Positions 1-39,649 of a DNA stretch of 64,000 bases are shown here, one piece after another; position 1 is the stretch's first letter; each line of letters starts with the position of its first letter. Origin of the DNA: Uranotaenia lowii (lineage: Eukaryota; Arthropoda; Insecta; Diptera; Culicidae); contig NC_073693.1 of NCBI RefSeq assembly GCF_029784155.1, positions 137,691,988 to 137,755,987 on the forward strand, in the 5' to 3' direction. A program made the translations under genes and the position numbers. The notes beneath the pieces were generated by a model that did no database searches, was not told the DNA's origin, and saw nothing but the letters and a program-made list of their open reading frames with translations.

Positions 1-612
1 CAATTCTTGGGAAGTTACGTCATTGCACTTGCGATCAGCACCTCTGTTCGAAATACTGTTACGTTATTCTTCATTCAACTCACGCCCGCGCTTTTCGATG
101 GTTCGCGTTTAATGTACACTTAATGTTCTGTTTTTATTGGCTCCCGAATGAGTCAATCTTGATTCTGCATTTAAGAACAATCAAGCCATGGGTTCTTATG
201 ACTTGACAGATCCGAAAAATGGTGTCTTCTGTCGCCACACAAGTTCAACTGCTGACTTTTCCCGTTTTCTTTTTGCACATGTTTGACCAGAATTCAGGAC
301 AAGTGATTAAATCAGTGGGAAAAGATCAAGTTACAGTGACCGGCACAAATAAAAGTCCACCCCTCGTTTTAATCTTAAAATGCCAATATTGCCGAAAGTT
401 TCTGATAAAAATAAAAAAATATACATAAGTTAAAATGACCTTTATTCAATTGAGTGTTGAAAAGTGTTGATCATAAATTTTCAGTCGTTGGCATGGTCGT
501 CCACACGTTGATATTTGTTGACATGGGCTTCTTCTTGTAGGTTAATGCTAAATTTTTCGAATTTGCATAAAATTGTGTTTGCAACTCGTTTCAAAACTCT
601 ATTTTTCAGCAC
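1..612. other. Left flank, no gene recognised
   Basis: No coding or repeat family is recognised here. A 69-codon open frame at 219-428 on the plus strand has no recognisable motif and looks like chance. The stretch ends where similarity to the RTE-like LINE copies begins. Confidence 0.4.
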
Positions 613-1640
613 TCGACGTAACATTCCCGGCCGACTGGATGCAGGGTATCCTCGTAAAGGTCTCGAAGGAAGGAGATCTGACAGAGTGCGGTAACTGACG
701 TGGAATAACTTCGATCTGTACAACTCTCAAAGTACTCTACAAAGTGATCCTGGAAAAAATCGACGCTACACTCCGACAACAACAAGCTGGATTCCGACGA
801 TCATGTGTGGATCACATCACAACGCTACGAATAATACTGGAAGAAATCAACGAATTCCAGGACTCTCTACTGCTGGTGTCCGTTGATTTTGAAGATTCGA
901 CCGACCGACCGAAGCACGAAAACATCTGGGCTGCTCTTAGACGACGAGGGGTCCCAGAAAAACTAGTCCATCTCATCGAAGCACAGTACGAGGCATTATC
1001 GTGCAAAGTCTTAAACGACGGTGTCTTGTCCGAACCTATCCCGGTAACTGCTGGAGTGAGACAAGGATGTATTTTGTCACCGCTGCTTTGCCTCATCGTA
1101 ATGGATGAGATCTTGACTGGATCGATTGACTGTAGACCAAACCGAGGATTGCCGTGGAATCCTTCAACAATTGAGCAACTGAACGACCTTGACCTGGTAG
1201 ACGATATTGTTTTACTCGCCCAAAGACAACAAGACATGCAGAGCGAACTCGACGACCTCACCGAAAGCTCCAAGGCAGCAGGTCTCAAAGTCAAAGTCGA
1301 CCAAGACCAAGTCGTTTCAATTTCGTGGTAGCTGGGCAACATGTTAAGAAAGTGGAGTGCTTCCAGTATCTTGGCAGCCAGATTACGCCTGATGGTGGTA
1401 CCAAGAAAGACATCGAAACCCAGGTCGGAAAAGCCCGATTTGCGTTTGCGAGTCTCCGAAACATTTTACGATCACGTCAGATCTTTTTACGAACTAAAAT
1501 TCGAATCTTCAACACAAACGTCAAATCCGTATTGTTGTACAGGTGGGAAACTTGGTACACATATGCGGTGACGACCCGAAAACTGCAAGTTTTTGTGAAT
1601 CGCTGCCTGCGGAACATCATCCGCTTTTGGTAGCAGGCCC
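613..1640 (+). pseudogene. RTE-like LINE reverse transcriptase fragment (copy A)
   Basis: This is a decayed piece of a non-LTR retrotransposon RT. It shows the block AGFRRSCVDHITTLRIILE, the palm block GVRQGCILSPLL, and a catalytic-box remnant LVDDIVLLAQ, where copy C at 52.2 kb has LADDIVLLAQ. The frame is closed near 1331 and continues in another frame (1325-1633) with the C-terminal part around LQVFVNRCLRNIIR. Three further copies (B, C, D) lie in this window. Assignment to the RTE group is from memory of the C-terminal basic region and is less secure than the RT call itself. It has no 5' endonuclease and is certainly non-functional. Confidence 0.8.
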
Positions 1641-1659
1641 AGGAAGCTCATGACGGCGT

Positions 1660-3031
1660 AGTCTTTTTTTATTAGTTGATCACCCAGATGGTAAATCCTT
1701 TTTACGGATTGCATTCCAAGGCACGGCGAGCGACCGAGTCCCCCCAGTATGCTACTCTAGGTCCATGGGTGCAATTGGACGACTCATGATACTATGTCCC
1801 CCTATGCCATAAAGTCCACCTGATGCTTCTGGCCATAATTCCCATCCGGACCTGCATTGAAGGCTATGCCCGAGATGGGAGACCAAGTCCGCGCTTAAGC
1901 GCTCATCGGCAACTCCAGTTCAAGTCAAAACTCCAGCATGTATAACACTGCTTCTTGCTACGGTTCAGCTTGTTCAGCTAAAGGGACTTAGCGATGTCGC
2001 GTGGTTCCTTTAGCGAAATCCTCTCCTCTTCGCTCGTATCCCGTATGGTCGTATGGGACCCTCGGCCATGTCACTTCTTCGTGCTGTGGGAACAGCTCGT
2101 TGGCGATCTCACGCAGTTTTATCGGACACGACTCCTGTGGCGCACCTCCTCTCTGCGTTTTGGCCATGACAATCCTGTAAGAGGCGCCCCAGGGCTTGTC
2201 ATTAGCGTCCTCACAGAGTGGCCTGAATCATGCCTTTTTACTCGCCTTAATTGCCCAGCTGACCTCGCAATTGCGTAGGGTACTCTTCGCTCCGCTCTCG
2301 CTGACGGGGACCTCGCTCTCTGCATATGTCGCCTAGCCCGTAGGCAGCTAGTACGCAGGTCCGCAATTTCCGCCGTCTACCAGTAGACGGGTTGCCGAGT
2401 GTCCTACTGCTTGGCCCTCCTTGTCATCGCAGCGTCGCCTACGCGTGCGAGTACCCTCGCCAGGTTTTCCGCGGACAGGTTTTCTAAGGTCCGCTCCCTG
2501 TTTAACACTTCGACAAAGACGTTTCGGTCAAATTGTGTTGTCTTCCAGAGACGTGCTCCTGTTGTCGTACCTCTTTTACAGGCCCGCGTACTTGTGCCCA
2601 CACGATAACGAATCGCAAAGTGATCGCTATCGGTGAACACGTCGCATACCCTGCAGTCGCTCGTCCAGCCCGGACTGCTGAAGGTGACTTCGATGATGGA
2701 CTCGCTCCCATTCCTGTGGTGAACCTTGTATTGCCTACATTCTCCGGGTCTACGGGCGACTACCCCATTCTACGGCCCACGCGTTGGAGTCCCCGCCTAT
2801 GACAACGGGGCTTGTACCCGTGAGACCTTCAACTATTTTATCCATCGTGCCACCGAACCTTTCCAGAGACCACCTCGGGGGGAGGGGGGAGGGGGAGCCT
2901 CTTGTAAGGGGTATCTTCTCCTGTAACCCTTTTCACGGTCAGTTTGGCTTTATCGGTTACCCAATTACTGCCATCCGAGGTCCTGCTATACGGGTCTGCT
3001 ACTAAAGACTGGACGTGGCAGCTTTTCCTCA
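1660..3031 (-). pseudogene. R1-like LINE, degenerate minus-strand copy
   Basis: Minus-strand translations match the intact R1-like element at 10-16 kb in order. From the right they are endonuclease start (SLVADPYSRTSDGSNWVTD, about 3010-2950), the SDHFAIRYRVG segment and following linker (about 2640-2404), then decayed RT-linker sequence to about 1990. From about 1860 to 1665 the DNA resembles the 3' UTR end of that element (compare 16200-16378), ending in a run of T that corresponds to its poly(A) tail. Most of the RT is missing and frames are broken. The right end is an inverted duplication of endonuclease sequence, listed separately. Confidence 0.75.
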
Positions 3032-3106
3032 AATGCCAACTGCCGCAATTGAGGAAAAGCTGGACGTGGCGTTAGTAGCAGACCCGTATCGCAGGACCTC
3101 GGATGG
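2971..3106. repeat. Fold-back of R1-like endonuclease sequence
   Basis: Two arms of about 58-61 bp are near-perfect inverted copies (2971-3031 and 3049-3106) around a loop of about 17 nt. Both arms encode the same piece of R1-like endonuclease (VADPYR region), the left arm on the minus strand and the right arm on the plus strand. It marks the 5' end of the truncated minus-strand LINE copy. Confidence 0.8.
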
Positions 3107-3676
3107 CGGCGTAGTCAAGCCGCAGAAATCCGCACAGTTGAGGAAAACCTGGGCTGCCTCAAGTTAAAGTTCAATTTTTAAATATCTTCAAGTTGGAGGT
3201 ATTTAAAAATTGAAAGAAGTGTGAACATATTGTAATGCATCTCAATACAGGGCACGATCCAAAATTCCAAAAATAATTTCATATCGTTCCATTTTTCACC
3301 ATATTCAGAGAAAAAACGTCTGAAAAATACATTCGCATACGATTTATAATTGCTTTCTCTTACAATAGACATTCAAAAATCGTCACAAAATTGAATGATT
3401 AGCTACCAGAAGATATGCCTGTAAAAATAAGTAAAAAAATTTTCAAACATGGCAATTTTCCCACTGATGTGCCGAAAATCCCGGTGAGGCAATGTAAATC
3501 CAAAGTTTTTCCCGGTTTTCCAGTTCTCTAGCAACTCTCTATTACATCAATCAACTGTCATTGATCTGGTATATCCTAATCTAAGCACGGATGTGATATA
3601 AAATAAAAGAAAAGTTTTTTGCACAGTCGTTCATTTGCTTACCTTATCAACATTCGTACTCCTTACCTCAACCATC
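3107..3676. other. Spacer with a short hairpin
   Basis: About 570 bp of AT-rich sequence lies between the LINE remnant and the 3' end of the zinc-finger gene. A 45-nt perfect-looking hairpin lies at 3170-3214, with arms reading TTCAATTTTTAAATA and its complement. Nothing coding is recognised. Confidence 0.5.
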
Positions 3677-5448
3677 TTAAACCCTGTCTTTCCCCAGGAA
3701 TGGCAACGTTCGTTCCCGAAAACTTTCCTCCCACTCCTGGGGATGAACTTTCTTCTTATGAGCATGCATGTTGGCCGACGAATTGAACGTTTTCGAACAG
3801 TGTGGACAACTGTACAGCACATCACCGGTGTGGGTTGTCATGTGTTCCTTAAAAAAAAGGAAACAAATTCGAGAAAAAGACTTGAAGAAGTAAAACTAAA
3901 AGCAACCTACTAGTAAAGTGAACTGCCGCTTGAAGGATTTCGGACACAGTGAACACTGGTGAACTTTTTCCTTCCGATGTACGAACGCAATATGACTCTG
4001 CAGGGCCAGTGCGTTCGGTGCCACCTTATCACACAGCTGACACTTGTGTTCGCCACCTTCGCCCTCGTGTCGCCGTTTGTGTTTGCGCAGACTGCCGGCG
4101 TTTTTCATCCTGGTAAGGGAAATGTAGAATGTAAGAGTACAGTAGAATTTAGCACAAATTAGACTACAAGTACCATTTGCCACAGATTGTGCACTGTAGT
4201 CGAGTTTCTTGGGGAGATTTCTCATGCTCCTTTTGATGTCTAGTTAACAAAGATTTGCTACTGAAGGATTTTCCGCAAACTTCACAGTGATTTTTTTCCT
4301 TCGAAGACTGTTTTAGTTTTGTCTGTTGTTTAAGATTTCTATCGTTTGTAAACCTAAAAAATATTAAAAGATATGAAACACTTAATTAAATAAAGGTTCA
4401 AATAACCTATGTCGTTGCATAGCTTACGACTTTTTACTCCTGGCGACACGTTCTTTTTGTCCCTCAGGCGCGGTATTTGTCTGATAATCTTCAGGCTGAG
4501 AATCTGTCGCTGCTGACTGCTTTGTTTGATCTGCCGATTCATTTTGCAATGCTTGCGAGTTCAACTCACAAACGGCATGTTCTAATAAATCGTCATGATG
4601 ATTAAACTTACGATCGCAGCAAATAACATATGCCTCCCCTATTTTGTGACTTTGACGAAAATGTTTCTCTAGTTTTTGAAAAGTTGAACAGTTTACCTTG
4701 CACAGCTCACAAACCATTTGGCAATGCTCGGAAATAAGGCGATTTTCTTCATCAATCACCGCCTGGGATTCATGCTGAGGAATTTCCTTCACCCGAGCCA
4801 ATATTTTTTCAACTTCTGCTTCATCATTGTCGGACGATAGTATTTCGGATGTTTCTATTGATACCCTCTGATAATCTTCCTCGTCCTCTTCTGTCTCGTT
4901 ATCACGGTCATTTTCAAAAATCTCTGCAACATCAGTTTCCCAAAGTTCATAGTTTTCATGAGTAACAACGGTACGATCGGATTCATCACTCAAAACGCTT
5001 CCAAGTTTTTCGTCATAAACAACAGGAGGGACAGATGACACTGAAATGAGAAACTTTTATGAAAATAATGTTATCATTTATTAAATAAAATTTGTCTTAC
5101 CAATTTTGATTTCATATTCCACATTCGAATCCAAGTTTTGGAAAACATCCTTGTGCGTTGTTTCAACCGTGTCGTAAAATTCATGAAATCTGGAAACTTG
5201 ATCCCAACATTGGTCGCAAACTTGCTTTTGTTGTAAATCTTCCGGCTGTAAGGAAATAAGGTCAATTTTAAGGAATCATTCAAATAAACTAACAAATTAG
5301 TTACCTGAAACCAGAGATGCTTCACCAAAATCGACCCATTTGAAATGGCTTCCAAACTTTCCTCGAACAAAACCTCCTTTAAATCCGACCGCTCCTCGAG
5401 GCAAACGGCACACGCACTGTCCCTGAGGAACTCCACCTGCTCGTCCAT
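3677..5448 (-). CDS. ZAD-type C2H2 zinc-finger protein, 483 aa, six exons
   Basis: This is a putative nuclear DNA-binding factor of the insect ZAD-C2H2 family (grauzone-like in layout). Exons on the minus strand are 5448-5305, 5245-5101, 5040-4428, 4353-4174, 4109-3911 and 3847-3677. All junctions are GT-AG and the sum, 1452 nt, is in frame. The N-terminal ZAD has the paired cysteines C13/C16 and C58/C61, the second pair in exon 2. Exon 3 is a long acidic linker (EEDEEDY) followed by a C2H2 finger ([17 protein letters not shown]) and a degenerate one. Exons 4-6 carry [23 protein letters not shown]...H, CQLCDK...[13 protein letters not shown]...H and [17 protein letters not shown], three of them split by introns. 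The start ATG at 5448 precedes the first ZAD cysteine by 12 residues. Targets cannot be inferred. The last exon end is the first in-frame stop; an alternative downstream exon is not excluded. Confidence 0.88.
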
Positions 5449-5889
5449 TCTCAATTAACCTTAGCACTTAATTGTAGATTTAAATTCAATATAAACAACA
5501 GGAAGTTTTATCTGCCCGTTTTGGAAATGATGACCTTTTTTGTTTACTGTTTACAAACACGAAAGTCTACACGGTAAAGAATAAATAATCATGTTTGATT
5601 GGGTTTAAGTCATGCATGAGAGAAATGCTACAAAAGTATTCAAAATTTCAGCTGAGATGTGAAAGCATCAATAATGTTTAGAAAATAAAACAATTTCTAA
5701 AATATTTATCGAGCAATTGTTTCAGATTTGGGCTTTATTCATACCTGATGGCTTGTTCTGAAGGTAAAAGCTCCTGACTGGGAAACAGCTGTCAAAATAA
5801 ACTTCATAACAACCAAAGCAATTGCTTTAAACGACTGGTAGATTTAGCTTAGCAAAAGCCATTGCGTATGTTTTTTCATACTACCTAGT

Positions 5890-6155
5890 TAGGGACCATT
5901 CAAATATTACGTAACGCTTTTAGGGGGGGGGGGGTGGTATAGCAGTTTGTTACGCTTTAAGGATTTTACTTCGAAATTTTGAGACGAATGTGTTACGTAG
6001 GGGGGAAGGGGGGGGGGGGGGGGGTTGAAAATACTCAAAAATTGCGTTACGTAATATTTGATGTTAATCTTGAGTTGTCCACGTCATTTATTCAGTCTGT
6101 AAAGCCTAAATCGGCTAAGACGGTGTTTGTCTTTTGAACGGCCCCTTATATCGTA
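5890..6155. mobile_element. Fold-back MITE with G-runs, split by a SINE tail
   Basis: The left end reads TTAGGGACCATTC then AAATATTACGTAACGC. The right end has the complement GCGTTACGTAATATTTG and, after an interruption, GAACGGCCCCTTA. Between the arms are long G tracts (5930-5940 and 6001-6025). The right arm is broken by about 78 bp that match the 3' part of the SINE at 9786-9975. Confidence 0.7.
6060..6137 (+). repeat. SINE 3' tail, 5'-truncated
   Basis: This stretch is about 90% identical by eye to the reverse complement of 9790-9870. It shares AGTTGTCCACGTCATTTATT and ends in GTCTTTT. It lies inside the right arm of the MITE, so it inserted after the MITE did. Confidence 0.7.
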
Positions 6156-7954
6156 TGGCATCTGCGATCAACCGCAAATTTGATCTTTTCTTTCAAAATA
6201 AAAAAAATGAGCAGTTTACATCCACAATTCGGGAAGTCACTTTTATATTTTCTTGTGTTATTAGAATGACATTGTACATATAATATGCAATACCATTTAC
6301 ACTATCAATGTATAATTCTAGTAGCGTTTTTTAAGCTTAAGAGAATGTTGACATAATAGATCTGTTGAGATCGATTGCACCCCCAAGTATGAAAAAAAGT
6401 ATATTTCTGGATTTTTCATATTGTTATCGTTCCAATCTTCTTCTGTAGTTTAAAGTAGAACATTTCAATGCCAATCGTTCAAAAACGAATTTTGTAGGTA
6501 CTTAAATAATAAATCAATCGGTACTTTCATCGAGCACCCAAATGAATTTTGTAAGGAAAACATTTAGTACGATAATGATGCTATTTTTATGGTTTATTTA
6601 CTTTTAAACATAAACTATTTCCATATTAGTAATGTATGTTTTTCATTTTTGGTATATTTACAACGGCCGCTTCTATTTGCCAATTTTTACTTCAAACTCC
6701 CTTGTAGAAAGCGCTGTTGAGTTTTTGTTTCCTTTTTTCAATTATATCCAATGTTAGTACAAGTATTGCTTCATCACGTGCAGCTCTCTGTCTATCATCA
6801 TACTTACTTAAAACTATATACCTTAACGTGGTGTGTCGTAAGGTTAATGCCGCCGTGTTCCCGACTATAAAAAGCAACAACGAAATGCCTATGTGTCTGT
6901 ATCTGTAGTAAGCTACCATAAATCAAATAACATATTTTGTCCTTACCCTTTGCAGGCAGTTGACTAGTATCAAAGTTTTCTACTTGATGTTGATAAAATT
7001 CTTTTCTATAACAATTATTTCGCTTCCTATCGCACGTTTGTTGGATTGGGTTAGCGTTACAAAAATCTAGATTTAAAATAAATTAAAATCTAAACCGATG
7101 ATTGTCAACCAAATTTTTGTTAACGTAAAACAATCATTCTTATTTTTTATATGCATAGTTTTTAAGCACAAATATTGTGCCAGCCAATTCATGAACCAAA
7201 AATGAAAATTTATCAAAATTGTGTTTGATCTTTAATCTTAAGCAAAATTGTTCGCAAAATGCCATACAAAACTGTATATTTAAGGCTTTATCTAAGAACG
7301 TAGTTTAAAACAGAGGATTTGAAATTTCACAAAAAAATAAACCTACTTTCAGAAGATTCAATATTAACAAATTTATGTGAAATACGAAATTTTAATTATC
7401 TCGTATTTCTTAGTTTCAAGCGAACGATTTTGCCCTAAATTATAAGACATCTATATATTTTGAGTCGTAAAAAAATTATGATCTATCAAGTTATAGTGGA
7501 AAGTTGTACTCAAGTAATACATACGTAATGGAAACTTGTTTAAGTTATTTGTTGTGGAGATGCGTTATCGAATGGGGTTGCTGTATTATTGCCGTTTCAG
7601 GAATATTTAGTTTACGCTTGGTTGTGTTTGTTGAGCATCTTCGATACTTGAGCCGGGGGAAGGACAACAGTTAGGTATAAGTTTGTGTGTGGGTTTGATG
7701 GCGGAATCAGTCTGTTTGCGTACGTGTGTACGGACTACCGTTCGCAGGTTCAGGTTCAGCTATAGAAAAATTGGCATGTTGTTTTATGGTTTTTCTCCTC
7801 TTTATCGGCTTCTTCCAATTTTTTTGGTTAGCCCCAATCGTTTCGCGAATAATGCGCGCACCCTCTATCTCAAACTTCAATGAAGTTTAAAAAGGCGGCT
7901 AAGGAAAATGCGGAAACTTGCTACTGGTCTCGGTGGGGCAAGTCGTTTATGCTG

Positions 7955-35629
<27,675 letters not shown>

Positions 35630-36069
35630 CTTTGCCAAAATGATTTACACCAAACCGTGAGCGATAAGGTCCGGATTTCCCCCAAAAAAAAACAATCCAG
35701 ACACAAATAATTTATTCCCCCTACCAGCTGGAGAAATTGCACTAATTCTCTAATCCATATTACTTTGCACAGTAAATTTTACTTTTACCAACTTTGTGGT
35801 ACCGAAATCATAACACTTGCGCGACACAACGAGATTAGACTTGTAAAATAAATTGATCTTTTTACTTGTTACGTGGAACAAAACAGCAGCAATGTTATAT
35901 TACAACAGGGAAAAAATCCGACCAGCGATTTTTGTTTATCAAAAGTAGAACGATTTCTGACCAACCGACGACGACGGACGATCGGATTAAATGGACGTCT
36001 CTCTCGGGATTGTCGGCTGGCTGAAAAAAAACATCCGAAAATTTTTGGGAGAGAAATACGCCTCCCTCC
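35630..36069 (-). promoter_or_regulatory. Mgat1 5' flank and presumed promoter region
   Basis: About 440 bp lies upstream of the Mgat1 start codon, up to a hAT-type MITE. No TATA box is compelling. The position is the inference here, not a motif. Confidence 0.35.
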
Positions 36070-36783
36070 CAGCGATGCCACATCTAAATCTTTTTTATCT
36101 GTATCAAATCTTGAAAATCTGTATTGAAATTTGTATCTGATATATGGTACTAATGCTGCATTACGATGACCTGTATGACGCATAGCGCAATAAAATGGAT
36201 TGCGCTTATGATTCTTGCGGACTGCGGACTTTCAAATCACTGTTAATTCTGTCATTTTGCTACACGTTTACCTGAATATTGCTACAAAACCTCGACACGA
36301 ATGCCATAAGGATGGTAAAATGTCGTTAATAAAACTTAAAAAAAAATGCTACAAAACGTGTCCACAGCCGCTGAAGTAAGGTATGTTATTTAACAATTAA
36401 AGCATTGAAAGTTACGTTTCGTGTATTGTAATGTTCGATCTTGGTATGTGATTCTCAAACACATAGGGTTCAATCTGTTTTCAAACCCTTGTTTGTCGAT
36501 ATACACTCTGTATTTTTTAAGTCCCGATCCCTAATCTGGAAGATTTTTCAAATTTGTGGCTGTGGCAATTGAAGATGGCTTGAACGCTGGATCATTAAGA
36601 AGATTATTATCGATTATCGATACTCAAAGTATAATCAAAATATCGTTAAAAAATTTGGATTTACTAAAATTCTGTATACAATTTGTATAAATTTTCAATT
36701 ATCTGTATATATAGATTCTTGGTTTGAAAATTTGGAAATAAATCTGTATGATTACCGAAAAATCGATTTATGTGGTAACGCTG
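36070..36783. mobile_element. hAT-type MITE, 714 bp, perfect 8-bp target duplication
   Basis: The left end reads CAGCGATGCCACATCTAAATC and the right end is the complement of CAGCGTTACCACATAAATC. The directly flanking 8 bp are CTCCCTCC on both sides (36062-36069 and 36784-36791), the TSD length of hAT elements. The interior is AT-rich with several TTTGTAT/TCTGTAT motifs and no transposase frame. It lies just upstream of Mgat1. Confidence 0.88.
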
Positions 36784-36927
36784 CTCCCTCCCACTTTTAC
36801 CGCCGCGACGCTCGATCAGCTGACAGTTTTGTTTGTTGCTTTGAAATTTTCAAAAAATAATAGTACTGGGCGACATTAAAATTATAACAGTTTCAAAGAG
36901 ATTTAAAATTTCAGTAAAAGGCATCTC

Positions 36928-37047
36928 ATGGAGCGGACAAAAAATGCTAGGGCGGCTCCCGAAGGAGAAAGCGAGGGAATTGCAGCTGGAGACCAAAACC
37001 TGGCAGAAGCGCTCGGAAACGTGAAACTTCATGTCTGTTATATGTGA
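36928..37047 (+). CDS. Possible small ORF, 39 codons, unassigned
   Basis: An ATG at 36928 opens a 39-codon frame starting MERTKNARAAPEGES. It is preceded by an acceptor-like sequence (ATTTCAG at 36908-36914) and followed by an AATAAA about 30 nt after the stop. A different frame of the same stretch (MLGRLPKEKARELQLETKTW, from 36951) also reads like protein. A small gene head-to-head with Mgat1 is possible; neither frame is recognised. Confidence 0.25.
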   Translation: MERTKNARAAPEGESEGIAAGDQNLAEALGNVKLHVCYM

Positions 37048-37586
37048 AAAACAATATGGTTTAAAAATGTTGATAAAATAAACAGTTGTAATAAAATTCC
37101 TTATTGTTTTATTTGATCCTAGTAAGCTACTTTTTATTATTTTTAATAGTAAAAAGATCTTTAGAAGATCAGCTGTAGCGTTAGCAAAACGTGCAAATGA
37201 AGATAAAATAACGATAACATCTATCTTTTAGCTACGATTCGAATAAAGAAAAAAGCAACAAAAATGAATGGTTACTCTACTTAACGACCCGTTCGCTGTA
37301 TCGTAAAGTGCGTCCAAACGATTCCATGTCATGAAAAAAAGACTAGCTTAATCGTACATTAATAATCCAAAACTATAAAGCGAATCTTTCGTGTGTCTTG
37401 GGAAGAAGATAATTGAAATCGTTAATTTATAATACTGATTTATGCGGGTAATTTTCTCCATAATTATTATGGAATGACTTTTACAGCTTTCACATTAATT
37501 TTTGTTTTGTTTTGAAAGCCGAATTCATGTTGGTTCTACCATGGTTCCTGCTAATGGGGTATACACAAACTTGAACTGCAATTTTT
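37048..37586. other. Spacer, nothing recognised
   Basis: AT-rich sequence lies between the small ORF and the large hAT-type element. No coding frame or repeat is recognised. Confidence 0.45.
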
Positions 37587-38121
37587 GTTTTGAGCAGTGT
37601 TCGGCATCGCTAACTGAAAACTTAGCGGCGCTAATTAGATCGCTATCTTGGTCAAAGTTAGTGATCGCTAATTTAAACCGCTAAATGTTGCGTTAAAGTT
37701 ATCGATCTATAATAATGCGCTAATCGCTAATCGATAGTAAAAAGTTTTGAAAAAGATAGGCAAAACACAAATTTTGCAGTCATCTTTAATTATAATATTG
37801 ACTAGAAAAGTTGTTAAATGATATCAATAGGGGCAGTTTTCGAACTTATTTTGTAATATTTCTGATATGGACAGATGCGTCAGTCCACTTCTAGTTTTAG
37901 TTAGCGTATTTGGTGGAAAGTGAAAGGAAAAAAAAAATAATCAAATTTTCCAAAATACTCACTCATTTATTAATTTTTTTTTCATCGGTTAATACAAAGA
38001 TTCCCTTTAGGTAGATGTTTTGTTTTGTCCGAAATACTTGTTCATCTTTTTTGACATTAATGCTCAAAAGATTGATGGATTTATTGACTTATTTTGTTCT
38101 GGAAATTTCTATTTTCACAAC

Positions 38122-38175
38122 TGTGGAAACCACATAAATGCCAAATTGGTCCAGCCATTACTACATCGATGGGTA
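38122..38175 (+). repeat. 54-bp repeat W, copy 1
   Basis: The 54 bp starting TGTGGAAACCACATAAATGC are identical to 40010-40063. In this copy the next bases begin the 145-bp repeat X, with which it shares GGGTA. Confidence 0.85.
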
Positions 38176-38315
38176 GGTACAGGGAAGGTCTGTTGCATCA
38201 GCGATGCACAATAACGACGGTGAGCGTAGGTGATAGACAGCATTAATATGAGCTACAGTGCATTGCATCATGCTATATTCGCATGACGTTCCTCTTGTTG
38301 GGCCTGGCCCACACA
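38171..38315 (+). repeat. 145-bp repeat X, copy 1
   Basis: It starts GGGTAGGTACAGGGAAGG, ends CTGGCCCACACA, and is identical by eye to 42428-42572. It contains palindromic parts (TGCATCAGCGATGCA). No tRNA promoter, frame or target duplication is recognised. Confidence 0.85.
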
Positions 38316-38779
38316 TTCACCCTTCTTTCAGAAGAAAAAAATTAGGAAAAAAAATGTCATCAGCTGTTGTCTTTCTCAACTTCATCCTACTATGAATGAA
38401 TTGTTTTTCTTGCTCAAAGTAAAATCTCATTCATAGACTATTAAATTGAAACACTGCATCATGATCCTTCATTCTTTTAATCTGCACTGCACTGCAGATC
38501 TCTCTCGTGCTCTCATTTACGTGAGCAGGTTGATTTTCCTTGAACTTATGGAACTCTTTTATTAAGCCAATGAAAACACATGATTTCCATTTCCAACTAT
38601 GGCTCTTTCTGGAATTCAACAGCTATCCGCCACTGGTCCCAGACTCAGATTTGTTTTGCGCTGCGTACGGCCATTCCGCCTTTCAGAATTCTGGATTCAC
38701 TCGTTTAATATACATTTCGACTTTAAAATAAATCCATTTCGCATCGAATTTATTTTCAGTATGCAGACTCTCAGGTAGA

Positions 38780-39590
38780 GAAATGGAATTTCCTATGGAG
38801 CAGCAAATCTGCTTCGCACGTTACGGTGCCCAGTTAGCTCGCATTCGGTTGCAACATTGTAACGCAGTATAGTTTAATTTTTTTCATGGATAAAACTCAC
38901 GAGCCCTACAACAGGGTTCTCTTTAGATAACACCAACAAGTTTAGCTCGTATTAATGAGCAATTTGACTCGCTACTAGTCGCAGAACATGTATCTCAAAT
39001 TGAAACGCAGTACCGTTTGCTCGCAAATGTAGCACTTTCAGCTCCCTTTACGGTACAGCACAATCAGCGCGTATCTAGACGTAGCTTCCAGTTCGCAATT
39101 TGGTGCAGCACATTCAGTTCGCATAAGGTTGCATATAAACGCAGACTCACAGCACACAATCATTCACATATTTACAAAGTTTGTTCGTAGGCGCAGCACA
39201 TCCAGCTCGCATTTCAGAGCAGCCCCTCACATCACATCTACCTTAGCGCAGGTTTTCAGCTCGCAATCCAGCACCGCACAGATGGCTCGCGGGCGCAGCA
39301 CACTCGGCTCGCAGTTCAGCGCAGCACACTCGGATCGCAATTCGGCGCAGCTTTCCAGCTCACAATTCAGCGCAGCACACTTGGCTCGCAATTCGGCGCA
39401 GCATTCAGCTCGCAATTTAGCGCAGCACAGATGGCTCGCAGGCGCAGCACGCTCGGCTCGCAATTCGGCGCAGCATTCAGCTCGCAATTCAGCGCAGCAC
39501 ACTCGGCTCGCAGATCAGCGCAGCAGACTTGGCTCGCAATTCGGCGCAGCTTTCCAGCTCGCAAATCGGCGGCAATGCCAACCCCCGATT
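38780..39590 (+). repeat. Decaying 22-26 bp minisatellite
   Basis: The array is built from a motif like GCTCGCAATTCAGCGCAGCA. Copies are clear between about 39180 and 39580 and become more diverged leftwards to about 38780. A long plus-strand frame across it (39129-39719) simply translates the repeat (NSAQHSAR units) and is not considered a gene. Confidence 0.8.
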
Positions 39591-39649
39591 CCACGTAGCA
39601 TTGCTAGATCGCAATTCGATGCTCGCAAAATTCTCTTTTCAATATTTTC

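Larger units (their letters stand above)
5449..7954. other. Intergenic spacer between zinc-finger gene and Mgat1 3' end
   Basis: About 2.5 kb of AT-rich DNA separates two minus-strand genes. It holds one fold-back MITE (5890-6155) and otherwise only short meaningless frames. The 3' UTR of Mgat1 should start at 7954 and run leftwards; I did not find a decisive poly(A) signal. Confidence 0.5.

Noticed and set aside
5074..5454. 126-codon frame as one exon
   Set aside because: It reads through intron 1 of the zinc-finger gene; the spliced exon 2 uses another frame, which holds the second ZAD cysteine pair.
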